64,000 nt of DNA from Medicago truncatula (Eukaryota; Streptophyta; Magnoliopsida; Fabales; Fabaceae), in the NCBI RefSeq assembly GCF_003473485.1, contig NC_053049.1, forward strand, positions 26,867,292-26,931,291. The letters are read 5' to 3'. A program made the position numbers and the translations under genes. Positions within the stretch are counted from its first letter, which is position 1, and every line of letters begins with the position of its first letter. Below, piece after piece: positions 34,710 through 46,816 of the stretch. The notes below the pieces were generated by a model that worked only from the letters and a program-made list of their open reading frames with translations, had not been told where the DNA came from and ran no database searches.

Positions 34710-35648
34710 TCAAGTTAATCTAAATACAGTAACGATGTTTTTTTTTGCCATGATTGAGTCACACTTAAATTCCAATTTGGTCCCAGGAGTGATACGACTG
34801 TGTAAGCAAAATCTTTTCCACCCGTTTCCGATTATAGATGTGATGGTATTTGTTTTAGGGTCATTTATGAAAAACAACTTACATATTGTAATTGTGTTAG
34901 CGGTACCGCATAATCTCAGATATTCGTGATTTTTAGTTTGTAAAAAGCTACCAAGATCAGTTGGTAAAATCTGCAAAATGAAAGAAAGGAAATAAAATAG
35001 TGAAACATTTGTAAAGTCGATAGAAACTTAAATGATAATAAATAATTTGAGATAATTGAACTCAAATATTATGGAGTTTACGAATTTTGGACCAATTGGT
35101 GAATTTTCTGGAACTGTGACTTGGAATGTTAGGTCTCTAGTAGTGCAAGTAGATAACCTATGGTATGATGGATATTCATTCTTGTTGTAGAACCCTCGAA
35201 TATCTTGGTTTGAAAAACGCTATTTCCGAGATATGTGAAAGATATAAGTGGTTTCATCTTGATATGATAAAAATCTCTGAATTCATCCCAACCAAAAGTA
35301 AGCATTAGCATAGTGATGCTTTTGTTAAACGCCACTCGATGATTATTACCAATATCATCTTGTAGTGTCCAATGTTCTTCTAATTCATCGAAATGTTCTG
35401 CAACAAAAATTGAATCTAATTTGCAAATTATCTGAAAAATAAAATAAAGGATGTTAATAGTTTAGTGAATTAAAGAAAATAATGAAAAAGATATTGAAAG
35501 AAATTAATTAGTTGTGTTAATGATACCTTTGTGCACACGCTAAGAAAGATGGTCTATTGGATTCGATTTCCATTAATGGAGCTTTGCTGATCTCCCCTCT
35601 TCCCTGATTTGGTGGTAGCTCACTCATGGAGGAAGAGCTCGACTCCAT
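34710..35648 (-). pseudogene. B3-domain (REM-like) gene, probably broken
   Basis: Three exon-like blocks on the minus strand. Block 1 is 35648-35527 (MESSSSSMSELPPNQ, ending ACAQ). Block 2 starts at 35431 and contains FVAEHFDELEEHWTLQDD, FGWDEFRDFYHIK and ISFTYLGNSVFQTKIFEG. Block 3 is 34970-34710 (ILPTDLGSFLQTK, IIGNGWKRFCLHSRITPGT, LEFKCDS). Blocks 2 and 3 each look like parts of a B3 DNA-binding domain, a plant transcription factor fold. With the visible GT/AG sites the phases do not agree at either junction (block 1 ends in phase 2, block 2 needs phase 0). I therefore call it a pseudogene, though a different splice pattern could rescue it. Confidence 0.55.
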
Positions 35649-36137
35649 TGGTGATGTACTCAATAGGAAAAGTTTCTAAAAAGGAAGTTTGGATAAAGAG
35701 TTAAAATATAGTAATTGTTAGTAAGTAAGATTGAGTTACGGTGAGTAGAAGGAAGGAGAAGAAACTATTAGTTATCAGAAGCTTTTTTTTCGCACGGGTT
35801 GAATTACGTATTTGTAAAAAAAAAATTATTCTAAAGGAGAGATGTTCAAATTATAAAACATTGTCATTCTTCGTAAATTTGAGAACGAAGGTCGCATAAT
35901 CCGAATATTTACGATGCATGGTCTAAGGCATAACATCAAAGATAACATAACAACCATTGTCATTACATACATAACGTACTGCAGCACAAATATAGATGCT
36001 GCCATGTAGTGTACAACCAATTCAAGGTTGATTATCGCATTCTCGAAATACTTTGTTATACACGACAAATGAGCAAATTAAGGGGAAAATATAAATATGC
36101 AGGAAAGAAGTATTATCTTCACTTGCTTACTTTAATA

Positions 36138-36266
36138 ACTATGTTTGGCATCATGGTATGGTGAGTATGTTAGAATCACGGTGATCTACCATAATTTTTC
36201 AAAAGCTGCAAAATCATGGTGAATTACCATGATTCTACATAACCACCATAATACCAAACATACACT
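36138..36266. mobile_element. Small foldback MITE
   Basis: tatgtttggcatcatggtat at the left is mirrored by taccaaacata at the right, with atcatggtraattaccat pairing in the middle. No transposase; TSD unclear. Confidence 0.6.
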
Positions 36267-36439
36267 TCGTCACCACTATTTTAAAATTAGCCTCATATTT
36301 TGCAATACACCGCAAATTTCGTTCATCTTACACTTGCTATGAATAAAATTCTTCTGTTGATAATTGAGATTGAGAGTTGGAAATCAGTTTATAATTTTCG
36401 GCAAAAGTAAAGAGTATAATTATAGGTGGTACTTGGAAG

Positions 36440-36610
36440 CTACTTTTTACGCAATGAACGGTCCAAAACAACCCATGCTGCTCCCAGCAGCTCAGAATTA
36501 TAGGTTCTACCTGCAGTCATCAGAGCTGACACGGCTACCATCCATCGAGCCATAAACTCCAGGCCATAGTAGGCTAACTTGATATTGTCCGCTCGAATTG
36601 CAACTTCAGC
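36440..36610 (-). pseudogene. Orphan exon-like fragment of unknown protein
   Basis: After a plausible AG acceptor near 36611, the minus strand encodes AEVAIRADNIKLAYYG, LEFMARWMVAVSALMTAG, RTYNSELLGAAWVVLDRSL and a stop at 36440. Composition and length look like a real terminal exon with a hydrophobic segment. I do not recognise the family and find no other exons nearby, so it is probably a captured or left-over gene fragment. Confidence 0.4.
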
Positions 36611-36629
36611 TATGAAAATGCACAATTTT

Positions 36630-37387
36630 CAAAAGGGAAAAGATAGAAGGGAAACTGCAATTAAGCCTTCTTAATATTTGACAATATTATTATTAATTAT
36701 TTTTCAAACTTTAATTATTTTTCAAATTTTTAATAAACTACGTTTGATATAAATTTTGTAACTTTACATTTTAATCAATTTAATATTATAAAATAGATAA
36801 TAGTGTTTTAAATAAATAGTTATTGGTGGGACCCTTTTAAACCTTTTGTTAGAGGGTCTCCAATAGAGTGGTTGAGTACCTATTATGTATTATTATTATT
36901 AAAAAAATAATAAAAAAGTGATGTGTCCATGTGGGATCAATTTAAGACTTCACAATTAAGTGTCTCCAATGTGGATGCTCTAAAACGACTTTATCACCTA
37001 CAATATTATAAGTATCATATCATCTCCAATGAAGAAATTTGCTAAGTTACAGAATTACAAAGCGAGAAAAAAAAAATACAAAATTATTTACTCAAATATT
37101 CAAATCCTCCGAGTGTGAAATTCAAAGATTCAAGAGCAATTATGATAGCCAAGGAAAATGAAACGTTAACTTAGTAATGTTTACTGAAAAATAGTTTCAT
37201 TGTATTTAACTTTGCATCCTATCAATTGAGAGAAAAACATTTTTAAATTGTAAAACTGTTGTAACTTGCCGAATTGCGGTTGTGTCCCTCAAAGGTCTTT
37301 ATTGTATTAAGCCATATCATTGAGAAGGTTATTGTGAGGTATTTGAGTATTGACTTCATTGTTGCTAAAACAAATACTCATGTATGA
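36630..37387. other. AT-rich stretch without gene
   Basis: No supported features. At 36825-36970 words such as gggacccttttaaacc and gtctccaatgtggatgctct also occur near 33520-33610, indicating another dispersed repeat. Confidence 0.35.
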
Positions 37388-38564
37388 TGTTGGATACAAT
37401 GTTCTAACATTTTGGCAGTGTACCCTGTCTGTGTGGCTTGGTTTTCGCGAACTTTATCTTTTTAAGGAAACCACAACTTATTTCTTGTTCACCAAGTAAC
37501 ATATTTTTGTCCAGAATCAGCTGAGTGATTTGTTTCTAAAATATAGACAATATTTTAGGATTCCTTGGTGGTGTGTTTGGCGGTTCCTAAAGATGTTCCT
37601 ACATTTTAAGAGATGTATATTTGTTACTATTTTGTTACGTGAGATCACTAAAGATTTTATTCACGTGACTTGTGGTCCAAGAGACATGTGTTTCCAGAAG
37701 AAAGATATTTTTCAGATGGATATTTTTATTTGTGAAATATATTTTCAAAAGAGATTTTGGAAGATATATTTCTGAAGAATATTTGTTTCAATATATTTCT
37801 AAAAAGAATATTTGATTCAAATATATGTTCAACATATGACGAAAAAGCCCATGTTGCTGAATGACTATATAAGGAAGACTCAGACCCTAATTTTATTCAC
37901 CAATTCAATAGTTTTGAATTGAGTCTTTAAGGGTTTCGACTTGTGCTTTATTTGTGAGCCTCTCTTTGTATCACATTGATGCATTGAGCAGGTCCTTTAG
38001 TTGAGTTGTAATGAATCAAAACCATCATTTTATCTAAGAGTCATAATTAGGGTTTTGTGTCCTTGTTATTTGTGTGTTCTTCTCTTGTATTGTTTTGATG
38101 CAAGTCTAGGATTGTTTGTTATTTATGAGTCTTTCTTCTATCACCTTGATACATGTTAATGATTGTTTATTGAGTTGTAACTCATGTGCTACACCAAAGC
38201 TTTGAAGCAAGGTTGTAGTTTGTGTTTGAATGTAACTTCATCATTTTGTGTTTTAATCTGATAATCACAGGGGCTGTGATTGATTGTAGGATAGTGAGAT
38301 GAGATCTTAGATCTAGGAGTTCCTAGATTGAAATCAATATGGGTAGCTCCTAGGTCTAGAGTTGTAAACGAGGAGTTTGCTGATAACTTAGAATAAGGAC
38401 TACACTAGTGGATTTCCTTCCTAGCTTGGTAGCCCCCATATGTAGGTGAGTTGTGCCAAACTGGGTTAACAAACTCCTTGTGTCTTTTTACTTTTCTGTC
38501 ATTTATATTTTCCTTGTGCTGTTTGTTTTCTTCTAGCACGATGTTGTAAACATTACATTCAACA
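37388..38564 (+). mobile_element. Probable solo or orphan LTR (SIRE/Copia-like)
   Basis: Starts TGTTGGATACAATG and ends CAACA, with inverted TGTTG/CAACA termini. A TATA box (ctatataagg) lies at about 37864, followed by a plausible R region. No TSD is visible and no PBS follows, so the boundaries are tentative. The 81-codon frame at 37530-37775 is not a recognised protein. Confidence 0.5.
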
Positions 38565-38599
38565 TCCTTAATTTGTGTCTGATGTTGGAACATCGTATA

Positions 38600-39485
38600 A
38601 AATATCTGTAAGCTAGCCTGCCGGAATTTCAGTTATAGTATAGTTAAGTTAATAATAGTATATTATAGTGGTTATTATTAGTCTATGTGATTGTCAATGG
38701 AAATCCTTCGGGTTGAAGAGATTAGACTAACTATCACAATGATATTGAATCAGTATAAAATTTCTTTGTGTTGATACTCTCTTTTTCTTAAAACTTTTAC
38801 TTTCATATCTTAGTATTTCATTTTTAACATGATGACAGGTCATCTTACGTTATTTTTAGCATTTTTAGTAGGTTTTTCATCCAGAATAGAGGAGTATTAT
38901 AACAATTGCTTATGATTTCAGAACATTTGTAATGTTTTCTACATTTGAGTCATATAATTCTATTCTTCCCAAAACATAGCAATTTTAGGATGTTTTGATG
39001 TAATTCACAAATAAATCATGCAAATCGGCAAAGCAAGATATCTGAAAACTTTGGGAAGATCATGAATGAAGATTCAAGAGACCTCAGAAGACATTACAAA
39101 AGGATAAATTTTGTTCCCGGGTCCCAAGACATCTTACATGGAAGCAAACACTTAAAAGACGAAGAAACATGGATTTATGCACCAGACTGCACTCACATGC
39201 GCCCTAAGCATGGCTCAAGCGCCCCGAGCAAGCATATGGTGAAAAATGGGCCAGAACTGATTTTTGTTACTTTTAAGTGAAAAAAGCACGGATTTGAGCC
39301 AAACTTTCAGGTGAAAACTTTCCCTATAAATATCAAGCATTTCATTCATAATTTCTAATTTAGAACGAAGCGGTTCAAGAGGAAGGCAAACACTAGAAGC
39401 TTCAAGGAGGGAGTTTCTCTCCTTACCCTGAGTCTCCAGGGTATGTTTTATTTCTTTTGTAATTTTTCTTTAGTTCATCTTAGAA
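38600..39485. repeat. Unclassified repeat, LTR-like
   Basis: Contains taagcatggctcaagcgccc and the phrase agaggaaggcaaacactaga before ccctgagtctccagggta, a structure I associate with Ty3-type LTRs. There is no coding sequence and the ends are not resolved. Confidence 0.35.
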
Positions 39486-39489
39486 CCCT

Positions 39490-41317
39490 AGCCTAAAAAA
39501 ATTTAGTTACTCATGGTAACTAAAGACAAAGTTGATGTCAAGTGCACTATCCTCTTTGTTCTCACTTTCATAGTTTGACTCATTACCATTTAGTAAATCA
39601 TCAAGCTCAGTCCTAAAATCTTCCTCTAATCCAGCAGGTCCAACATGCCCATTCACATCATTCTTTTTCCCATGACCCATTCTCATTAACTACATTACTT
39701 GGCCCATTCGGATCTGTGACAAAGCTAACACCTCAGTGGGGCCCTCATTTATTCATTCATTAACCTAAGTGGGCCCCTAAACAACTATTTCATCCCTCTC
39801 AGTGGTCCCCACTTCAATATTTTTATTTTCCTTAAATCCAACACCTATATCAGTGTCGTCCCTCTTCCACATCAGTTGCCACATGATGAGCCACATTTCC
39901 TAAAGGGTACTCAATCAAAGGGTCTAGGTTGGCAATTTCATGTGCACATACTAGGTGTTCTGCATGTAAGTGTACCCTACCATGCATTTCAGCTATTACT
40001 TTCATCCTTCTATAACCTTCGTCATCCCTTAAACGAATCTAGTCATCCACTAGGTGAGGGTCATAGTACCAAAGAGCCCTAATCATGGGGTATCTTAAAC
40101 GCTTTATCTATACTATATATAGCGAAAAACAACTCCTATCAACTCTTTCAGACTGGATTTTTCTTTCCAAAATTGCTCTCAATATTCAATACAAATAACA
40201 CATGTAACAAATAGATAAAAATAAATTTAAATATTAAAAAAATGTAACAACCACGATATGAATATATGTCTTTTTTTTTTCTTTATCATTTAAAAAGTGT
40301 AACAAACTAGATGAGTATATTTATACTTACTTTTTCATTATCCCAGTTATACCCTTAACTACCTTTTCCTATAATAAAGATTGTTGTTGGTGTCATTAAA
40401 AAAAATTAGATTATACTTTTTTGTTATATTTTTGATAATTGAAATAGATAATCATGATTAGTTTAGATTGTTATAATTTGAAAGCAACAAACATTTATAT
40501 TTTTAGTTTTAATCAAAATTTCATAAAAGAAAAACATCGTTCATGATTTTCAAACCTTAACGCAATAAAAAGAACGGAAACCCGTCTTTTCGCTAGTGGT
40601 TAATAAGATTGAGAAGTATGCCCAATAATCAGGTTCACACTCCAATACGGTTTCAATACCATTGCAGTCAGCATGGTGAAACTCAACAACCCCCAAATGG
40701 TGGGGCACAAGAACAAATCTACCATCCTTAACCTACAAATCGAATAAAAAAAGTTAACCTTAATTAACAAATTTACACATAAACAATTAAGAAGATACAT
40801 AAATGGAACAAAATGTTTTAAAAAATTGATTTTTAATGTGTTTTCCAGAAATAAAAAAAATCCCTAAAACAGAAAACAAACAAACCATAAACCAAAAAAC
40901 CTTAAACCCTAATTTTAAAAAGGTGAAGAAATCTAATCTCGACAAAAGCATCAAAATCAATATCGTCGTCTTGAATCATTTTTGTGTTCTTCGTCCTCGA
41001 TTTGGTGTTCTTCTTCCTCATATTCGTCTTCTACGTACTAAAGTTTGCACCTTCTTCTTCTTTTGTCCTTCTCTCTTCCTCTCTATTCCTCTTTCTAATA
41101 TTGGTTCCTTCTCTCTCTACACTATAAACCTTCCTTTTATATGTGCCACATGGGATTGGCCACATGTGCACTCACTAATGGAAGGATCAAACATTTGACA
41201 AAAAGAACATGTTTGACTACCGTAGGTATATTTGAGGGACCAAATAGGAAAAATTTAGAGTTATGGGACCAAATTGAAAACAACAAATAAGTTAGGGACC
41301 AAAGATTCAATTAAGCC
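39490..41317 (-). mobile_element. Decayed Mutator-like element with MURA N-terminal remnant
   Basis: The right end (minus strand ggcttaattgaatctttggt, then cc) has the TIR style of the MULE at 46817. Downstream on the minus strand an exon-like block (40738-40598) reads VPHHLGVVEFHHADCNGIET, then LECEPDYWAYFSILL. Past a Helitron insertion it continues YPMIRALWYYDPHLVDD, then after a stop IRLRDDEGYRRMKVIAEMHG, and later an acidic stretch (EEDFRTELDDLLNGNES). This resembles the N-terminal half of plant MuDR transposases from memory. Stops and truncation make it non-functional. The left end is missing. Confidence 0.5.
40107..40596 (+). mobile_element. Helitron-like insertion (490 bp)
   Basis: Starts TCTATACTATATATAG, ends CTAG, and sits between A and T, as Helitrons do. 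A short stem (acgg aaac ccgt) lies 15 bp before the end. The flanking MURA-like reading frame continues on both sides, consistent with insertion into it. Confidence 0.6.
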
Positions 41318-41868
41318 TAAATAAAATGAACACCGCAACAAGACGAGAAATCAAACAATGTCACACAGGACGACGAACAACACAATGATGCACTCAACAG
41401 ACGAAATAACGAAGAAGAAAACTCATATCTATGTGCAAATCACTTATTTACATTAAAATAGAAAGAAAAAGACGAAGATGAGTGATTTCGGGTCAATAAT
41501 TGAACCTAAAACCACCTCTCAATAAAAAATAAAAAAAAAGGAAGATAATCTATATAGAGAAAATAAAGGTCGGGTTGTTTGAGAGGAAGGGCTAGAGAGA
41601 TGTTTCATTTTCCTCCTTGAGGGGGTATTATGATTCAATTTTTTTTACTGAAATCACATCTATTCGTCTTTTTCTCCCTACCATAAGGGGGAGTTATGGG
41701 TCAATTTTTGACATGAAATCACATATCTTCATCTTGCTCATCGTCTTGTACGAAATTGTTTAAGTTACCCTCTTGTGTTAGTTTGGTTCTGTTGAAATAT
41801 CGGCTTCTGTCAATTACATATTCAATCAATAATTTAGGCATCAACATTCCAGATCCAAGGGCATGAAC
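41318..41868. other. Intergenic stretch without gene
   Basis: Contains two related phrases (gggggtattatgattcaatt at about 41622 and gggggagttatgggtcaatt at about 41688) but no gene. Confidence 0.35.
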
Positions 41869-42612
41869 TAGGGCTGAAAATGAGTCGAATCGAACCGAAC
41901 CTGTCTAAGCTCGACTCGATAAGAATTGGTTCGACTCGAGTTCGAAACAAACCTTTTTTTTAGTTTGAGTTCGGCTCATTTTAAGTTTACAAACAACTCG
42001 ACTTGGCTCGTTACGTTCAGCTGAAATCTAATGCATCTAACCCTAAAATATGAAGAAAAAATTGCACTAATATTCTTACAAAAATTTCAATTGACATCCC
42101 TGCATTTTATAATTGCAACTCAGGTTGAATCAACACAATTTATAACTATCTGTAAGTTCACTCAACGCTTTTGTTATATAGCCAAAGCTTCCTCTCACTT
42201 TCTTATATACACTCGATGTGGGACTATTACTGATTGTTGGTTTTAAAGCTTAAACAAGAGAGAGAATAGCCAGATGATACACACTATCTCTTGCATTCGT
42301 AGGTAATGAGTTATTCTTTTTGTTTATTTTTATAATTGTTATTCAAAATAGTACTATTAATTCCTTTAAAACAACTTAAATAATAGATTAACTATTCTAC
42401 TACTTCCATTCTCTCTCTATATATATATAATCGAGTTAACTCATGAACAAACGAGCCAAACTATATACAGTTTAGGTTCGGCTCGTTTAATTAACGAGTT
42501 TAATTTTCAGCTCAAGTTCAACTCATTTGGTTCACAAACCAAGTTTAACGAGTTAATTGTCGAGTTGAATTTCAAACTTTATTCAAGCTGTTTCGGTTTA
42601 TTGCCAACCCTA
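41869..42612. mobile_element. hAT-type non-autonomous element, 8-bp TSD
   Basis: TIRs are TAGGGCTG at the left and CAACCCTA at the right. GCATGAAC is duplicated exactly at 41861-41868 and 42613-42620. The subterminal region has many short repeats of cgagtt/aactcg type in both orientations, as in hAT elements. No transposase. Confidence 0.85.
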
Positions 42613-42620
42613 GCATGAAC

Positions 42621-43078
42621 ATTCCGGTCACTTTTACTATATCTTACTATTTGTAGGCATTTTAGAGTTTTATGCTATTAACTTAGACGCTTTGTCAAAA
42701 AAAAAAAAAAAAAAAGATAAATGACATAATTGACCGTTTGGCAGTGACTAAACCTGGCAAAAGAAAATATTTTATGCACAAAAATAGATTCTATTTCAAT
42801 TAGATTTTCTCCATAGGCAAAATTTAAGATCGAATCCCTTATTACTAATTCATTTAAGATATGTAATTCTCTTTAATTACTACTTCTGACTATATCAGAC
42901 AAAATATCATTCTTCCACACATACTAATCATAATATGCACCAAGCAATAACATCACCATCTCAAGAGCCAAAATTTCTAAAACAATTAATCTAACAGGTA
43001 AAAGCCAGCTATTTAGCACATTTCAAAGTTGAGAAGTTCAGAGTATGATAGTTTCGTAACACACAAAATAGTGATCCT
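42621..43078. other. 3' flank of the WHIRLY gene
   Basis: AT-rich, with a poly-A run at 42698; the part nearest 43079 is presumably 3'UTR. Nothing else is supported. Confidence 0.35.
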
Positions 43079-46000
43079 CTATCTGTTCCATTCGTAGTCT
43101 CCACCATATCTTGGATTAGCATTGTTGGCCACATTGTTCAATGCTGCGGAATACTCCGGATTTATGGAGTTAGCAAACGCGTGCCAACCTAGAAGGTATG
43201 GCATGATATACTACACACAAAAAACCAAAAATATTAATCAGTTGCAGCTAAACCTTTGTTGCAGCATTGTCACTATAGTGAATGAATAAACATAACCGGC
43301 TACATTTTCCATGACCTGTTGAGCTATTCAGTGTTGCCAATCACGGATTGCAAAAAATAGCGGTTTGTTCAAATTATGCTACACTGTAGTGTTACAGTGC
43401 CATTATTTGACAATTTTTAGTACTAAATAGTATACTGCAGAACAATAGTGATTTGTTCAAATTCCGCTACGCTATGACCGCTATTTGACAACTTCTAGAT
43501 TTCTTAATTAAAAAGACATATACCTAGTGTGGTCAGACAATGGAATTCACTTGACAATGGTTAAGCTACTATAACTGCTAAATTTACTATTAGTTAGATT
43601 TTGATTGCTACTTCTCCATAATGATGATAAGTTAATTTTGTGACAACAAGCTTTCCATTGAACTATCAGAGCATCACATCATGGCAATAAAAACATTGCA
43701 ATTAGAAATCAGAGGTAGGCATACCTTGAAAATTGAGCGTAGAACTGATAACTCTGCTTTAGATACAGGGATATTCATGCTTACATCCACATTCACAATT
43801 TTGTCTTGAACACCTTTAAAAAATGCCATAAAGTCAAGACTCAAGAGAGAGAATATTAATAAATTTCATTCTCTTCATTTTTATTGCAGATATTGCATAA
43901 AAATAGGTCTGTTGAAAGATGATATAGATTATGGAGATATAATAGGAGATTTGATTTGTATTTATGATGACAACTTAGGCATAGAAGATTTGCTGTATAT
44001 TGTGTAATTAATTAATTAGGATCATATCTTTAGATTTAGCTTAATCATTTCTAGTGTCTATATAATTCAGTACCTTTTTGTACAAAACTGAATCAATCGG
44101 AAAATACATTTCTTCCTATTATCTTCTCTAAGTGAGCTTTGTTCATTTTAATGATATGTGATTGACTCAATCAACTCAACATTACATAGTGATGGTGCCG
44201 CAACTTGAATATGGAAAGGAAATATAAAATAAAAATGATACAAAAATTGAAAATAAGGCTTATGAAGAAAGAACATTACTGAGGTTAAAGAAGAAACCAG
44301 AACCATCCGGAAAAGGCTCAATCTTCAAAACCTTTCTGACTTTGCCTTCATCACTGCATAAAAAGACATTTCCAGTAATGCTTTAAATGAACATAGAATC
44401 AAAGCAGCCATGATTTATAACATCAAAACCTGTTCTCACATGTGGCCACCCATACAACAAACATAAAATGAAATGTATCTAGATTCGGATTGTGTGCAAT
44501 GTGACAACACATAGCCAGCCACATATGGACGTTCAATAAAAACTTTGATCCTTTTCAAATTGAAAATACTTAGCTAGAAATCTAGACCGTGAGATCTTGA
44601 TGGAACAGTCCAAATGTGGCTGACTGCGTGCAGTCATGGGGTTGTGACTGCACACAACCCAGATCTGTATGAACTGACATATATGGTCATATTTCAAATA
44701 TTTATTTGACTGCATTATTAAAAGATAGAAATACACAAACGACCATGTCCCCTCTCATAGAAAAAGATAAGGCAATTCATATAGCAGTAAAAATCTAAGC
44801 AATGGTAAGAGACATTATAACATGTTAAATTGTTAATAACAATTAGGAAGTAAGCATAGAACCTACCTTCCGCCTTTGAAAGGATCATGAAAAAATTCAC
44901 AAGACTCCCTTGCACCAAGGCTAATCACACTTCCCATTTCATCCACAGATAACATGAACAGCTGCATTCAAGTAAACCAGATGATGACGACCTCACAGTC
45001 ACATTTTAAAGAACTACAAGACCAACCTCGTAGCTCTAACAGAACCATACAAAGAAGAACATCATAATCAGTGAATAAAACAATGTCAAACTCTATCAGG
45101 TTTTGTTGGAAAAAACCAATGTTGTCAATAGCGAAATACAAAAAAATAGTGGTTTGTTCAAAATCCGCTATGCAACGCAGCAATGCTATAGCGGCGTAAA
45201 GCTTCTATTTGACAACATTTTGTACAAAATAGCATATCATGGAAGAATGGCGATTTGTTAAAATTCTGCAAAGCTATAGTGCTATAGCGCCGCCATTTAA
45301 CAACACTAGAAAAAACACTTGCATACACTTACACACCCCAAGATTGGTTTAATTCGAATCAAATAGCATAAATGGTTTAATTGTGGCACAAACCCATGAC
45401 GTAAATTTTCAAACAGCACCTGTCAGATCATGTATGAACTTCTCAACTTTGCAATACCATCGTCACCCATAAATTACAAAATACAAACATAACTAACCTG
45501 TTTTCTATTCCAATCATATTGACGCGGACCAACAGAAGGTGCAAACTGAAGCAGCAAACAACCATCCCTAGATATCTTGTATGCCCCTGACTACAAAATT
45601 CACCAAAACGTTCCACATTAAAAACATTCAGTTCTCAAGCATACAAAATATGAAACAATATAACAATAACCAGCACAATCAAATTCAAAATAAATAACCA
45701 TACATCAGCATTGTCAATTTTGAATCTCAGCAAAAATACTAGTTTTTCAAATTTCACTATGTTAGAGTTCTGTAGCACCACTATAGCTGGAAATTGACAA
45801 CACTTTGTACTAAATCGCGTATAATTTATGAAGAACGGATACGGACACGAACACCGGACACGACACGGACATGGACACGCCGACACAGTTAATAATTTGA
45901 AAAAAAAATCACATAATTCAGTGTAATACAAGTGTCGTTGTCGTGTCGGACACGACATGTGTCCCACGCCGGGACACGCCTAATCAGAGGAGTGTTTGTG

Positions 46001-46741
46001 CTTCATAGCGCATAATGGAACAATCACGGTTTATCAAACATGTGATATAACACCACTATAGCCGCAAATTGACAACACTTTGTACTAAATTGCGTATAAT
46101 GGAACAATCGCGGTTTATCAAATATGTGCTATAACTATAACACCACTACAGCTGCAATTTGTACTAAATCGCGTGTCACAAAACAATAACAGTTTGTCGA
46201 AACACGCTTATACTTACATCCAAAGTCACGAATTTCGGTGGTGTAGGAGTGATAGTGAGAGCAGCCTTCCCTTTGTAAATAGAATGACCAACATAAACCC
46301 TAGGTGGCAAAGCTCCAACTAAACACACACACACAAATAAACCAAGTTAGTCCATTACACAAACAAAAACAACCATTTACAAATTCCTAGTGTCTTTCAC
46401 CAACAATTTCATTATCCATAGTATTTAAAAAATAAAAATAAAAACGAAACTTTTTAAAAATGAGGTTTAAAAAAAAAGAGCATGTTTTAAAGAAAATGGG
46501 TTTAAAGGAAAAAAGAAATACCTAAAGGGTTGTTGGGGGGTGTAGTGGCAGGAGGAGGGGGGTTTGAAGGGGAAGGGTTGAAAACGTCAGAGTGGCGGCA
46601 TCTGATAGTGAAGGGTTTGAATTTGAAAGGAAGAGAGAAAGAGTTGTTGTTTGTGAAAAGTTTGAGGGAAGAAAAAGAAGAAGAAGATGTTGATGAGAGT
46701 GATGGTGGTTGTGAGTGTAGGTGTAACTGCAAATGAGACAT
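43079..46741 (-). CDS. WHY1: WHIRLY single-stranded DNA-binding protein, plastid type
   Basis: Whirly proteins form tetramers that bind single-stranded DNA and RNA in organelles; the plastid forms stabilise plastid genomes and have nuclear roles. Seven exons (46741-46522, 46318-46218, 45590-45498, 44961-44867, 44353-44280, 43813-43725, 43210-43079) join in frame to 267 aa. The N-terminus is a Ser/Pro-rich transit peptide ([20 protein letters not shown]). Signature motifs: [14 protein letters not shown] (KGKAAL at 89-94, DNA binding), [71 protein letters not shown], and the acidic-aromatic end GGDYEWNR typical of WHY1/WHY3. WHY1 versus WHY3 is not decided. Introns carry four repeat insertions, and a MULE lies 75 bp upstream of the ATG. 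Confidence 0.93.
43325..43500. repeat. 'gctatagcg' foldback repeat in WHIRLY intron 6
   Basis: Tandem units with tttgttcaaattatgctaca and tttgttcaaattccgctacg, each with ctatttgacaa. Same family as at 45115, 45740 and 27650. Confidence 0.65.
45115..45305. repeat. 'gctatagcg' foldback repeat in WHIRLY intron 3
   Basis: Contains aatagtggtttgttcaaaat, agcaatgctatagcggcgta and ctatagcgccgccatttaac. It is a diverged copy of the family. Confidence 0.65.
45740..46195. repeat. Compound repeat in WHIRLY intron 2
   Basis: Several units of ctatagccgcaaattgacaa / tttgtactaaattgcgtata, interrupted at about 45835-45990 by a GC-rich foldback rich in 'gacacg' (cggacacgacacggacatgg ... gtgtcggacacgacatgtgt). 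The latter is an insertion of a second repeat family. Confidence 0.65.
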
Positions 46742-46816
46742 TATCGACGCTGCTTCTCTGTTTCTTCTGTGTTTGAAAGTCTCAAGAAATGAGTAAACAA
46801 GATGTAATAATAGTTT

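Noticed and set aside
37530-37775. 81-codon ORF
   Set aside because: Lies inside an LTR-like sequence upstream of its TATA box; composition is that of random AT-rich DNA.
41869-42612. Foldback considered as another MIRNA hairpin
   Set aside because: 8-bp TSD and TIRs identify a hAT element; pairing is scattered, not a single stem.
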